A DNA stretch of 64,000 nucleotides from Halanaerobiales bacterium (GCA_025451675.1 JANWJZ010000023.1:1-64000), one strand, 5' to 3'; positions 35,626-44,249 are shown, counted from the stretch's first letter. Notes: generated by a model not told the origin, from the sequence alone. Translations and numbers: made by a program.

Positions 35626-35654
35626 ACGACAGGGGGATGGTTCTCCTGTGTCGT
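35626..35654. repeat. REP-like palindrome of the ACAGGGGGA-GGTTCTCCTGT type
   Basis: A palindromic unit with outer arms ACGACA / TGTCGT and a GGGGGATGGTTCTCC core. I recall similar cores in many Clostridia and Bacilli, often near REP-associated Y1 transposases. Only one copy is present here and no transposase is nearby. Confidence 0.4.
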
Positions 35655-35663
35655 AGATGATAA

Positions 35664-35691
35664 AAAGGGCAGCCTTTGAGGACTGCCCTTT
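35664..35691. terminator. Bidirectional intrinsic terminator between ileS and the DUF3006 gene
   Basis: A perfect 9-bp stem AAAGGGCAG (35664-35672) / CTGCCCTTT (35683-35691). It has T-rich sequence (TCTTCTTT) on the plus side and T on the minus side. Confidence 0.8.
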
Positions 35692-35703
35692 CTTCTTTAA
35701 AGT

Positions 35704-35895
35704 TTATTCAAACAGGGAATCAGCAAGTTTTTGAATCCTTTCCTTTCTTTCATCTGTTTTTTCTTTATCGATTACTAATTTTAGAACATCGCCTTCTTTT
35801 GCAGTTGCAGGCAGGTATTTTACTGGAATCTCTATCATTTTATCTTCACATTCTATTATAGCCATGTCTCCTTCAAAACGATCGATAATTAGCAT
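35704..35895 (-). CDS. DUF3006 small protein
   Basis: 63 residues forming a small beta-rich domain (IIDRFEGDMAIIECED at the start), followed by a charged helix. DUF3006 proteins are typically encoded next to, or fused with, extracellular metallo-beta-lactamase-fold proteins, as here (60 bp). The function is unknown. ATG start at 35895 after AAGGAGG on the minus strand. The weak spacing suggests the same transcript as the upstream MBL gene. Confidence 0.8.
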   Translation of the reverse strand: MLIIDRFEGDMAIIECEDKMIEIPVKYLPATAKEGDVLKLVIDKEKTDERKERIQKLADSLFE

Positions 35896-35954
35896 GGTAC
35901 CCTCCTTTCCAGGATTTAATCCTATATAACCTGGATTGATTGCCGGTATTTTTT

Positions 35955-37118
35955 TTAATAAGTAGCAATTAAATTATTTTTGTCATCATATAGTTCTGCA
36001 GGATCACCATCATTATTCCAGATATAAGATTTGGTCCAGAGCAGGGTATTTTCATCGATATTGCTGGCAGCAGATCCGCTGACGATCTTCAATCTCTCTC
36101 CAGGTCTGATCAAAGTACCCTGAGGGAAGATAAATTCCTGATTTCCTACTACACTGACTAATCTCCAGCGGGATAGGTTTACTGTTTCATTGCTGTTATT
36201 TCTAATTATAACCATTTCCTTTACCAGGTCAACACTTTCAATTATAATACCATGGTTTCCTGTTATGTTTTGATTAACTGGGTCCTGATTAAACAGGATT
36301 TGCTGGCCATCGCTGCGGGCAATTATTGTTCCCTGCAAATCAGTTCGGTAGATCTTTACTCCATGGTTTTGCAATCTTTGGATAACCAGGGCAGAAGGAT
36401 GGCCATAACTATTATCTTTACCGACACTGATAACAGCATAATCGGGAACTACTTTTTCAATAAATTCCTCGCTGGTGGAAGTATTGCTTCCATGGTGGCC
36501 GACTTTCAGGACATGGGATTTGAGACTGGACCCGTATTTTTCTATCATTTCTTCCTCATTAGGTATTTCGGCATCACCGGTAAAGAGGAAAGACTTATTC
36601 AGGAAATCCACCTTTATCACTGCTGAATAATGGTTTAAGTCATCATAATCATTCCTGATAGGTGAGAGGAAATATATCTTTAATTCAGACTCATTTAATA
36701 TACTTACCCCAGCCCTGGCGGGGGTAATTTTTTTACCCTTTCTCTGAACGGCCAGCAATACATCCTCAAAAGTTTTACTGGTATGTATTACCTGTGGAAG
36801 ATAAATCATGCCTATTTCAAAATTATCAATAACATCATCAAGGCCGCCAATATGGTCGGCATGGGGATGGGTGCCGATGAGATAATCAATGGTATCTATC
36901 CCCTTATCCCGCAGGTAACTGACAACTTTCCTACCATCACTGTTATTACCGGCATCAATGAGCATAATCTCGTTATTGGGTAATTCCAGCAAAATAGAGT
37001 CAGCCTGGCCAACATCAAGAAAATGAATTATTAATTCTCCTGTCCTGCCTGGAACATTGATGCCTATAAATAATAAGAACAGAATAAATAAAAGACTATA
37101 TTTTAGTTTTTTATTCAT
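35955..37118 (-). CDS. Exported ComEC/Rec2-like metallo-beta-lactamase-fold hydrolase with lamin-tail domain
   Basis: 387 residues. The signal peptide is at about 1-27 (hydrophobic run LLFILFLLFIGINV). The MBL core has the metal motif GTHPHADHIGG near 83-93 and later FTGDAE and LKVGHHGSNTS, the ComEC-type pattern. A C-terminal lamin-tail-like (LTD) beta domain spans about 290-387 (IIIESVDLVKEMVIIRNNS, and YIWNNDGDPAELYD near the end). It is predicted to work outside the cytoplasm as a nuclease or phosphodiesterase. The N- and C-domains of true ComEC channels are absent. It is paired with DUF3006. Confidence 0.88.
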   Translation of the reverse strand: MNKKLKYSLLFILFLLFIGINVPGRTGELIIHFLDVGQADSILLELPNNEIMLIDAGNNSDGRKVVSYLRDKGIDTIDYLIGTHPHADHIGGLDDVIDNFEIGMIYLPQVIHTSKTFEDVLLAVQRKGKKITPARAGVSILNESELKIYFLSPIRNDYDDLNHYSAVIKVDFLNKSFLFTGDAEIPNEEEMIEKYGSSLKSHVLKVGHHGSNTSTSEEFIEKVVPDYAVISVGKDNSYGHPSALVIQRLQNHGVKIYRTDLQGTIIARSDGQQILFNQDPVNQNITGNHGIIIESVDLVKEMVIIRNNSNETVNLSRWRLVSVVGNQEFIFPQGTLIRPGERLKIVSGSAASNIDENTLLWTKSYIWNNDGDPAELYDDKNNLIATY

Positions 37119-37368
37119 TTACCTGGCTCCTTTTCCGACATTATTATGTATAATATGACAAAATCACTGATTATACTTTTTATTATATCAAAAGGCCCTA
37201 TTATTTCAATCTTAAGTAAAATACAAGGCCAGCCAGATCCAGGACAGAGATACTATATTTTTAGATAGTTCTAATATTAATGATTCTAGATATTTAGTTA
37301 TAATTTAAAAAATTAATCATATAACTTAAAAATATTAATATTAAAATTAAATATTTTAAAAAATGATA

Positions 37369-37404
37369 TTGACAAACTTAAAAAAATTTTATAATATTTT
37401 AAGT
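37369..37404 (+). promoter_or_regulatory. Promoter and overlapping inverted repeat upstream of the ABC exporter operon
   Basis: TTGACA (37369-37374) and TATAAT (37390-37395) have a 15-bp spacer. The 8-bp inverted repeat ACTTAAAA (37376-37383) / TTTTAAGT (37397-37404) brackets the -10, a likely repressor position. Short spacers of this kind are seen in promoters activated by DNA twisting. The rest of the 395-bp gap is extremely AT-rich, and I see no gene in it. Confidence 0.45.
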
Positions 37405-37513
37405 AAACAAATAAGAGGTATGATATCTATATAGCAGGTAGCAAAACCAGGCCTGAGCCTTATATTAATTAATTTAAAAATTAAAAATATTCCGGCGAAA
37501 GGAGTTTAAGAAT

Positions 37514-39334
37514 ATGAAAAGTAAAATAAAAGAATTATTCGCAGCCTATAAAGACCTGATAGGGGAGATATACCGGGAAAAGCCCTTTATGGTGATTATG
37601 ACTTTTCTGGCAGCAATACTATTAGGTTTGTTTACACCCTTATCTGTTTATGTAAATAGTCATATCTTTAATGATGGAATCGCCATTGCAAGAGGAGAGA
37701 TGACCTTTGACCAGTACATACCTTTTCTAATCTTATTTGTCCTTCTTACCATATTACCACCTATTATAGGGTGGGTTTTTATCTATGGTTATGTGGAACC
37801 ACGTTCTTTGCTGGTTCTTCGTACATCCATGAGAGGAAGAATGCTGCAGAAGATTAAAAAGATGAAATATGAACATTTTGAGAATGAAGAGAGCATGGAG
37901 ATCATAGATAAGGCTTACCATAGAGCAGAGAATTCCGCAAGGCATATGTTCCCCATGTATGTGGTGAATGCTATCTCATCATTGGTGGCAAGTCTTGGTT
38001 CTTTATGGTATCTGTATTCTGTAAAATGGTGGTTACTGTTAACAGTCCTGATTCCTTTTATTCTGGAGACTTACCTGACAACGAAGACTAATTATAATAT
38101 CTATGATGAGCTGGAAACTTACTGGCAAAAAGAACGCCGCTACTGGATACTGGGTATTTTTTTAAGGTCCAGGGAATACTTAAGAGAAAATAAAACTTTT
38201 CAGGCTGCTGATTATTTAATTGATACATATCGAAAAAGATTAAACTCCCGGAACAGGGAATATGAAAAATATTATTTTAAACATTTAAAAAGCAACTTTA
38301 CCAAGTATTATATAACTGATCTGGCTATAATCCTTAATGTAATAATTTTATTGGTTCTTTTTATAAAGGGAGAGCTAAATATTGGTTTATTTATCTCCTT
38401 ATCTCAACTGATTTTCAGGGATTTGTTTGGCGATTTAATGGGCAGTGTTTGGCCTATTCGCTGGAGTGGACACCATATAAATTTTTTTAATTATTTTAAT
38501 AAGTATCTTGCTTTAGCCGAAGATGAAGATGGTGAATTGGGAGATATACCGGAAAAAGTAAGCATAGAATTTAAGGATGTCTGGTTTAAATATCCCGGGA
38601 CAGAAAGGTATGTTTTAAAGGGCCTTAATCTCCTTATCAATGATCAGGAGAAGATATCTATAGTAGGGGAAAATGGTGAAGGAAAGTCAACTATGGTGAA
38701 ACTCTTATTGGGACTCTTTACTCCAGACCGGGGCCAGATACTTATTAACGGGGTTCCTCTCTTCAATTACTCGGCCAGGGCCAGGAGTAAGATCTTTGGT
38801 CCTATTTTCCAGGATTTTTTCCGCTACAGTATTACAGTCAGGGAAAATGTTGCCATTGGCGATATAGATTATCTTGAAGATAAAGAAAAGCTTGAACAGG
38901 CCCTGAGACAGGCCAGGGCAGATGAATTTGTAAATGAGCTGTCTGATAAAGAGGAGACATTGTTGGGCAGGGATTTTGATGGAGGTAGGGATTTATCAGG
39001 AGGACAGTGGCAGAGGATTGCTATAGCCAGGGCCTTTATGGGAGATAAGCCTGTTTTAATTCTGGATGAGCCCACCAGTCAACTAGATCCTGTTGCTGAG
39101 AGTAATCTTTATAGTGAGTTTGCAGAAATGGCCAAGAATAAAACAGCAATCTTTATAACCCATCGTCTTGCTTCAACCATGATAACTGATAAAATTTATG
39201 TTATATCAGAGGGTAAAGTCCAGGAAAGTGGGACCCATGAAGAATTGATGCAAGCAGGTGGCCTTTACGCACAAATGTTTGAGGCACAAAAACAATGGTA
39301 TCAAAAGGGTGAGGTAAATGCCTATGTACAATGA
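37514..39334 (+). CDS. ABC exporter subunit, transmembrane plus ATPase (half 1)
   Basis: 606 residues. The N-terminal six-helix membrane domain is about 20-310. The ATPase has Walker A GENGEGKST near 385-393, the signature LSGGQWQRIAIARA near 495 and Walker B PVLILDEPTSQLD with the catalytic Glu. All ATP-site residues appear intact. The ATG start follows AAAGGAG. The downstream partner overlaps by 17 bases, so they form a heterodimer. The substrate is unknown. The next genes (DUF2089, YvlB-like, DUF4097) suggest a role in envelope stress or antimicrobial export. Confidence 0.87.
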   Translation: MKSKIKELFAAYKDLIGEIYREKPFMVIMTFLAAILLGLFTPLSVYVNSHIFNDGIAIARGEMTFDQYIPFLILFVLLTILPPIIGWVFIYGYVEPRSLLVLRTSMRGRMLQKIKKMKYEHFENEESMEIIDKAYHRAENSARHMFPMYVVNAISSLVASLGSLWYLYSVKWWLLLTVLIPFILETYLTTKTNYNIYDELETYWQKERRYWILGIFLRSREYLRENKTFQAADYLIDTYRKRLNSRNREYEKYYFKHLKSNFTKYYITDLAIILNVIILLVLFIKGELNIGLFISLSQLIFRDLFGDLMGSVWPIRWSGHHINFFNYFNKYLALAEDEDGELGDIPEKVSIEFKDVWFKYPGTERYVLKGLNLLINDQEKISIVGENGEGKSTMVKLLLGLFTPDRGQILINGVPLFNYSARARSKIFGPIFQDFFRYSITVRENVAIGDIDYLEDKEKLEQALRQARADEFVNELSDKEETLLGRDFDGGRDLSGGQWQRIAIARAFMGDKPVLILDEPTSQLDPVAESNLYSEFAEMAKNKTAIFITHRLASTMITDKIYVISEGKVQESGTHEELMQAGGLYAQMFEAQKQWYQKGEVNAYVQ

Positions 39335-41147
39335 TAGAACTACAAAGATTGAAGAGATAATAAAAAAGGAGAATAGTCCTAAAATATCATATATCGTCAG
39401 GCTCTGGCGCTATGTTTTTACCAATGCAAAGTTGATGTGCTTGATTTTTATGGGTCTTACTATTATCTTATCATTATTACGTCCTTTACTCGCCTTTATC
39501 TGGGGGAACTATGTTGATAAAGCAAACAATTTCAGTAGTGGAGATAGTATTTTATCGCTTATTGCCCTAATTCTGGCTTATTGGCTGATAGGTTTTGTGG
39601 CTAATTTAATCGATCGCTATACAAAGATCCAGGAACAGATTGAACGCCTTGATGTAGTGCAGGCAAATCGCTTTCAGGAATTGATAAATTCAAAGATGTA
39701 TAAAAAAATCAGCGAGTTAAACCCTGAGTTTTTTGAGATTCCAGCTTTTAATGATACCATGAAACGGGTTTTTGATTTTACATTAGATGGCTGGCAGGGC
39801 TTAAACAATAGTATTATGACACCTGGCTACTGGATTATTGCCAAGACTGTATCCGTTATCTCTATTGCTTCATCCCTTTATATAATAAATCCCTGGCTTT
39901 GTTTGATTCTGCTGATAGCACCAATACCAACTATATATTCTACTTATATTGGGAATAAGCTAAATTACAAGTTCATTAAGGATAATTCAAAGCTTTCCCG
40001 GGAAATAAGCTATTTTCAGGAACTAATGTTGGGGAAAGCAGTAAAAGAGATCAAGACTTTAAATCTTTTTGACTTTTTCTACTCAAAATGGAAGACCAGG
40101 ATAGATGAGTATACAATTAAAGAACAGAAAGTTTATTTAAGGAGAATGCTTTTAAATATAATTAATAATCTCATAAATGGTCTCACCAATGTTTCTGCAA
40201 ACATCCTGGCAATAATCTTATTATCCATGGGGAGGATCAGTATCGGTGAACTGGGAGCGGTAATGGTACTGATTGGTACTCTGGTTAATGATACTTCACA
40301 ACTTTTCTCTTCTATTGGTACCTTTGTTTCCAAGAAAAATGAAGCAGCCATGTTCTTTGATTTAATGGATTTGTCTTCTGAGAGAAATACTGGCACAGAA
40401 ATAGAGGAAATCAATGTGATTGAGGCCAGGGATATAAGCTATCGCTATCCCCTGACGGAGAAATATGCCCTTGATGGAATTAATCTTACTATTAAAAAAG
40501 GTGAAAAGGTTGCTCTTGTAGGAGAAAATGGAGCAGGTAAAAGTACCTTTGTTAAAATGTTAAATGGCCTTCTCACTCCATCAGAGGGAGAACTGATTAT
40601 TAATAATGAAAAAATTGAGCATATAAATCCACAAAGTATATATAGTTCTTTAAGTACTGTTTCCCAGGAACCAGCCAGATATACGACTTTTACCATAGCT
40701 GACAATGTATTTATTGGTGATACTGCCAGGGCAAGGGATGATTTTGAAATAAAAAATGCCATGAATTTTGCCGGTATAGGTAATCTGGATAAAGAATTGC
40801 TGCTGGGAAAGGATATTGGTGGAACGGATTTATCTGGGGGCCAGTGGCAGAAACTGGCTATAGCCCGTGGGTATTATCGTAACAGAGATTTTATGATACT
40901 GGATGAACCGACAGGGAATCTGGATCCAATTGCTGAAACAGAGATATTTAAAAAATATCTGGAGATGTCGGAAGGGAAAACAGTAATATTTGTTACACAC
41001 CGGATCAGCATTGCCTCTCTGGCAGACAGGATCATAGTTTTCTCCAATGGTAAGATAGTAGAGGATGGTACTCATGATACTTTATTGGCAGCGGGTGGAG
41101 AATATAGCAGATTATATGCTACCCAGGCTAAGTGGTATAACAGATAA
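39318..41147 (+). CDS. ABC exporter subunit, transmembrane plus ATPase (half 2)
   Basis: 609 residues with the same fold. The membrane domain covers about 30-330. The ATPase has Walker A GENGAGKST near 402-410, signature LSGGQWQKLAIARG near 505 and Walker B FMILDEPTGNLDP. It starts inside the previous gene (ATG at 39318 after GGGTGAGG), so the two chains should be made in equal amounts and pair. Low similarity in the membrane domain between the two halves fits an asymmetric heterodimer of the LmrCD/BmrCD type. Confidence 0.87.
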   Translation: MPMYNDRTTKIEEIIKKENSPKISYIVRLWRYVFTNAKLMCLIFMGLTIILSLLRPLLAFIWGNYVDKANNFSSGDSILSLIALILAYWLIGFVANLIDRYTKIQEQIERLDVVQANRFQELINSKMYKKISELNPEFFEIPAFNDTMKRVFDFTLDGWQGLNNSIMTPGYWIIAKTVSVISIASSLYIINPWLCLILLIAPIPTIYSTYIGNKLNYKFIKDNSKLSREISYFQELMLGKAVKEIKTLNLFDFFYSKWKTRIDEYTIKEQKVYLRRMLLNIINNLINGLTNVSANILAIILLSMGRISIGELGAVMVLIGTLVNDTSQLFSSIGTFVSKKNEAAMFFDLMDLSSERNTGTEIEEINVIEARDISYRYPLTEKYALDGINLTIKKGEKVALVGENGAGKSTFVKMLNGLLTPSEGELIINNEKIEHINPQSIYSSLSTVSQEPARYTTFTIADNVFIGDTARARDDFEIKNAMNFAGIGNLDKELLLGKDIGGTDLSGGQWQKLAIARGYYRNRDFMILDEPTGNLDPIAETEIFKKYLEMSEGKTVIFVTHRISIASLADRIIVFSNGKIVEDGTHDTLLAAGGEYSRLYATQAKWYNR

Positions 41148-41245
41148 CTTTCTTCTATACAGTAATTAGTCTATTATAGACTTTAAAGCAATAATCGGAG
41201 AAAAAAGCAGAAGTCTTTAATTCTAATAGAAAGGAAGTAATCTTA

Positions 41246-41623
41246 ATGGAACATAAGGTATTAGGAGCTTGCCCCGTTTGTAAAGGAAAATTGAGAATAA
41301 AGGTTTTGCAATGTACAAACTGCGATACAGAGATAAAGGGAAATTTTACTGCGGGAAAGTTTGCTAACCTGACGGAGAGTCAATTAGAGTTTGTAGAGGT
41401 ATTCTTAAAATCCAGGGGCAATATTAAAGAGGTTGAGAGGGAACTGGGGATCTCTTATCCAACAGTAAGAAATAAATTAGACGAGATTATTAAGGCTCTG
41501 GGCTACAGTGTAGATACCAGCCCGGAAGATAGTTTAGGAGAGCGTAGGAAAGAGATCCTGGCCATGCTGGAAAAGGGAGAGATCAATTCCCAGGAAGCAA
41601 TAAAAATGCTTAAAAATCTTTAA
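41246..41623 (+). CDS. DUF2089-family zinc-ribbon/helix-turn-helix regulator
   Basis: 125 residues. The zinc ribbon at the N-terminus has CPVCKGKL (Cys near 9-12) and CTNCDTEI (near 24-27). A helix-turn-helix follows (VERELGISYPTVRNKLDEII, about 70-90), and a short C-terminal SHOCT-like helix pair ends with EKGEINSQEAIKMLKNL. The family is thought to bind DNA, and here it heads the cassette of envelope-type genes, so it is the best candidate for its regulator and perhaps of the ABC exporter unit. The start ATG at 41246 follows AAAGGAAG. Confidence 0.82.
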   Translation: MEHKVLGACPVCKGKLRIKVLQCTNCDTEIKGNFTAGKFANLTESQLEFVEVFLKSRGNIKEVERELGISYPTVRNKLDEIIKALGYSVDTSPEDSLGERRKEILAMLEKGEINSQEAIKMLKNL

Positions 41624-41638
41624 AAAGGAGGAAGGTCA

Positions 41639-41992
41639 ATGAGTGAAGAAAGGGTCAGGGTTTTAAAATTACTGGAAAGTGGTGAGATAGATGTAGATGA
41701 GGCCATTGGCCTGCTTAATGCCCTGGATAGCAGGGCTGAGGAAAGAGGCAAGAAAAACAAGGTTATCAGGATTATAGTTGCTGAAGATGGAGAAGAAAAG
41801 GTTAATATTAGGGTACCTATCAGGTTGGCAAAACTTTTAACTAGATTTATCCCCAAAAGTGTTCTGGAAGATCTGGGTGAAGAAGATATAGATCTTAAAG
41901 AACTTCTTGAATCCCTGGAATGGGAATCAGTAGAGGGTGAATTGCTCAATGTAAATGATGATGGTGATATTGTTATTATCAGGGTTGAGTAG
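41639..41992 (+). CDS. YvlB/SHOCT-like N-terminal domain protein
   Basis: 117 residues. The first 35 residues form a SHOCT-like helical hairpin (VLKLLESGEIDVDEAIGLLNAL), also found at the end of the DUF2089 protein and the start of the DUF4097 protein. The middle is a conserved IRIIVAEDGEEKVNIRVPIRLAKLL beta/helix unit, and the tail is acidic. It is soluble, without signal peptide. It starts 15 bp after the DUF2089 gene with AAAGGAGGAAGG, so cotranscription is clear. The shared hairpins suggest the three proteins interact. Confidence 0.75.
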   Translation: MSEERVRVLKLLESGEIDVDEAIGLLNALDSRAEERGKKNKVIRIIVAEDGEEKVNIRVPIRLAKLLTRFIPKSVLEDLGEEDIDLKELLESLEWESVEGELLNVNDDGDIVIIRVE

Positions 41993-42006
41993 ATAAGGAG
42001 GAAAAA

Positions 42007-43020
42007 ATGTTACCAGAAGAGAAATTAATAATAGAGAGAATGTTGGCAGAGGGAAAGATAGATAAGGAAGAAGCCGATTCCTTAATTCAGGTATTAGAGG
42101 GAAGAGATAAACAATCAGTTCAAAAAAATATCCAGACTGAAAGAACTAAGAGTCAGACGACAGATAAAAAGAACAGCACAGAGGATAAGTTCTTATCTCT
42201 GGGTAATATTATAAAAAATTTCTTTCAGAATGGAGATACATTTGTCCCGGGAGACAAATATAAGGTTATCCGGAATTTTTCGGGAGCCTTTCCTGGGGAT
42301 AGTATCCCCCAAATAAGTATTTTTTCTAATAATGGTAATGTTTCTATTAGGGAACAGGAGGAAGCTGGTTATAAGTTAGAATTTGAATTAATGGTAAAAG
42401 CTAAAGAACGGGAAGAAGCAGAAGGCAAGGTAGATGAGACAAGCTTTGTTAAACTTGTTGGAGAGAAGCTGGAAATAGATTGTAGAGATTTCCAGGGAGC
42501 GAAAGTGAACCTCTATCTGTCCAGGGACCAAATATACAGACTCAAATCAGAAATTCAAAATGGAGCATATTATATAGAGAAAAACCGCTATGAAGAGCTT
42601 GAAGTGGTTACAAAAAATGGTATGATTACTGTTAAAGATGTAGATGCTGGCACTGCAAAAATAATGTCTAATAATGGGAAGATAGACTTTAGGGGCTGTG
42701 GAAACCTTGATATCAGTACTAATAATGGTATGATAGATATTGAACTACAGGAAAAGGAAGGTATTAAGACTTCTGTAAATCTATCGACCTATAATGGGAA
42801 ATGTACTGTAAAGCTTCCTGCTAAAAAAGTAGCCTATCTGGATTGTAAAACCAAAAATGGCAGGGTTAATCTGGCTATAGATAACCTTGACTTTACTAAA
42901 AACAAGAAAGCAGGACCAAGTCAGCATATTATTGCGGAAAAGATGGGTGGAGACAAAGAGAAGGGAATTTATTGCCAGGTAGAGACAAAGAATGGTGTAA
43001 TAGATATAATTGGTGTATAA
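42007..43020 (+). CDS. DUF4097-family beta-repeat protein with SHOCT-like N-terminus
   Basis: 337 residues. The first 35 residues again form the hairpin (MLAEGKIDKEEADSLIQVLE), followed by a charged linker to about residue 85. A right-handed beta-type repeat region then runs to the end, with repeated NGxI/xGM turns (VTKNGMITVKDVD, MSNNGKIDFRG, STNNGMIDIEL, KTKNGRVNLA, ETKNGVIDIIGV). Such beta-solenoid-like proteins occur with LiaF/YvlB envelope-stress genes. No signal peptide or membrane helix is visible, so it is probably cytoplasmic. Confidence 0.82.
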   Translation: MLPEEKLIIERMLAEGKIDKEEADSLIQVLEGRDKQSVQKNIQTERTKSQTTDKKNSTEDKFLSLGNIIKNFFQNGDTFVPGDKYKVIRNFSGAFPGDSIPQISIFSNNGNVSIREQEEAGYKLEFELMVKAKEREEAEGKVDETSFVKLVGEKLEIDCRDFQGAKVNLYLSRDQIYRLKSEIQNGAYYIEKNRYEELEVVTKNGMITVKDVDAGTAKIMSNNGKIDFRGCGNLDISTNNGMIDIELQEKEGIKTSVNLSTYNGKCTVKLPAKKVAYLDCKTKNGRVNLAIDNLDFTKNKKAGPSQHIIAEKMGGDKEKGIYCQVETKNGVIDIIGV

Positions 43021-43042
43021 GTAGTTATCTTATTATGAGGAG

Positions 43043-43387
43043 GTGATTACAATAGCAATTAATATAAATGGGAAAGAGATTGAAAATCCCTTGCTTAAAA
43101 TAATTATTGCCCTTGCTGTTGTAGGTTTGATTATATTCTTCATATTACCGCTAGTGGGTGTAGTGGTATCTTTTTCTGTCGGTCTGGTCTTCCTTATAGT
43201 TCCGGCAATTATAATAGGGATTCCGCTCCTGGTACTTGGTTCAGTCTTATTCCCTATTGTAAAAATACTGCTGATAATAGCCGGGATTATATTTCTGTTT
43301 TTTGTTCCAGTGGCCATCATTCCCGGCCTGCCTTTGCTGGGGGTATTGCTGATTATAGCCGGTCTATATATTATATTAAAAAAATAG
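43043..43387 (+). CDS. Small membrane protein of the DUF4097/LiaF-type cassette
   Basis: About 114 residues, nearly all hydrophobic after residue 18, with four probable helices. I do not recognise a family beyond a PspC/LiaI-like character. The start is uncertain. The GTG at 43043 lies inside the Shine-Dalgarno GAGGAGGTGA. The codon best spaced after that site is ATA at 43052, giving MAININGKEIENP. No ATG is available nearby. It is the last gene of the plus-strand cassette and ends in the terminator shared with the convergent LiaF-like gene. Confidence 0.7.
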   Translation: MITIAININGKEIENPLLKIIIALAVVGLIIFFILPLVGVVVSFSVGLVFLIVPAIIIGIPLLVLGSVLFPIVKILLIIAGIIFLFFVPVAIIPGLPLLGVLLIIAGLYIILKK

Positions 43388-43409
43388 AGGCAGCCTGGAC
43401 TGCCTCTAT
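43384..43409. terminator. Bidirectional terminator between the membrane protein and LiaF-like genes
   Basis: A perfect 10-bp stem ATAGAGGCAG / CTGCCTCTAT, with T-rich sequence on the plus side (CTTATTTCT) and a T-run on the minus side. Confidence 0.8.
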
Positions 43410-44104
43410 CTTATTTCTATACCCCCCATAAAACATAGGGAGTTAATGATTATTTTTTTCTTTGTTTCTACATTTGCTTTATGTTCATATTCTTTACTGG
43501 AAAAGATGCCCCCATTACCTTCATGAAAGAAGTCAATTCCACCCAGAATAGAAGTATTTCTACAAATGATATCTACATCTTTAGGTGCCCTTATATCGAT
43601 ACCACCCAATACTGCTGTTAATTGAAGATAGGTTTCTCCTTCGGGAATCTCTGCCACATCCAGATCCAGATCAATTCCTCCCAGTAAAGCAATATAATTT
43701 TCATTACTTAGTTTCCAGTGCTTTGTTTTTTCAATACCACTCATTACTGCCCAATTGCTGTCTTTACTGATTGTTCCAGCTCTCAGTAAATTTATACCGA
43801 TAAGGATTAGCACTAATGGCCAGAAAATATTCCATAGTAAGGAAAAACTGAAATAAAATAGACCCATGTTTCTGCCAACAATAGAAAGTCCCAGGATTAT
43901 AAGAATTGCTCCCACCAACAGGTTGGACCTTAACTTTCTATTACTTTTTTCAAAAACGAGTTCTAATCCAGCAATAATAAAGATAACTGGCCAGTAAGTA
44001 GAGATTATTTCCCAGATATCGATGTCGGTGACCCCTAGATTGTTGAGTAATAATGCTAAGCCTAGAAGAATAATAAGTATTCCCCAGAAATAAGAACTTT
44101 TCAT
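43406..44104 (-). CDS. LiaF-like membrane protein
   Basis: 232 residues. The N-terminal half has four hydrophobic helices (FWGILIILLGLALLLNNLG first). The C-terminal half (from about 130) is a beta-rich cytoplasmic-type domain with repeated GGIDLDL, GGIDIRAP, GGIDF and GGIEIR turns, the LiaF/DUF2154 pattern. In B. subtilis LiaF inhibits the LiaRS cell-envelope stress system, but no two-component genes are next to it here. It is convergent with the DUF2089-DUF4097 set and probably belongs to the same biology. ATG start with GGGGTGA on the minus strand. Confidence 0.8.
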   Translation of the reverse strand: MKSSYFWGILIILLGLALLLNNLGVTDIDIWEIISTYWPVIFIIAGLELVFEKSNRKLRSNLLVGAILIILGLSIVGRNMGLFYFSFSLLWNIFWPLVLILIGINLLRAGTISKDSNWAVMSGIEKTKHWKLSNENYIALLGGIDLDLDVAEIPEGETYLQLTAVLGGIDIRAPKDVDIICRNTSILGGIDFFHEGNGGIFSSKEYEHKANVETKKKIIINSLCFMGGIEIR

Positions 44105-44191
44105 TTTTATTCACCCCTTAATAAAATTATATTTTCATTTAAAGGAAAAACTAACTTACATAATATAATATTATTTAAAATCAAAATATAT

Positions 44192-44227
44192 TTTTATTAA
44201 AATGAAGAGGAATTTTCCTATCTTCAT
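44192..44227 (-). terminator. Intrinsic terminator of the second CheX gene
   Basis: A perfect stem ATGAAGA (44202-44208) / TCTTCAT (44221-44227) continues inside as AGGAA/TTCCT. On the minus strand it is followed by TTTTAATAAAAA. Confidence 0.7.
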
Positions 44228-44249
44228 GGAATTAAGTTTATAGATATTA

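Noticed and set aside
37119-37513. AT-rich gap as a replication origin or other special element
   Set aside because: No DnaA-box-like repeats and no dnaA, dnaN or gyr genes nearby. Only a promoter with a dyad can be supported.
41168-41182. AGTCTA/TAGACT inverted repeat after the second ABC gene as a terminator
   Set aside because: Only 6 bp with a 3-base loop and no real T-tract, so the exporter genes and the DUF2089 gene may still be one transcript.
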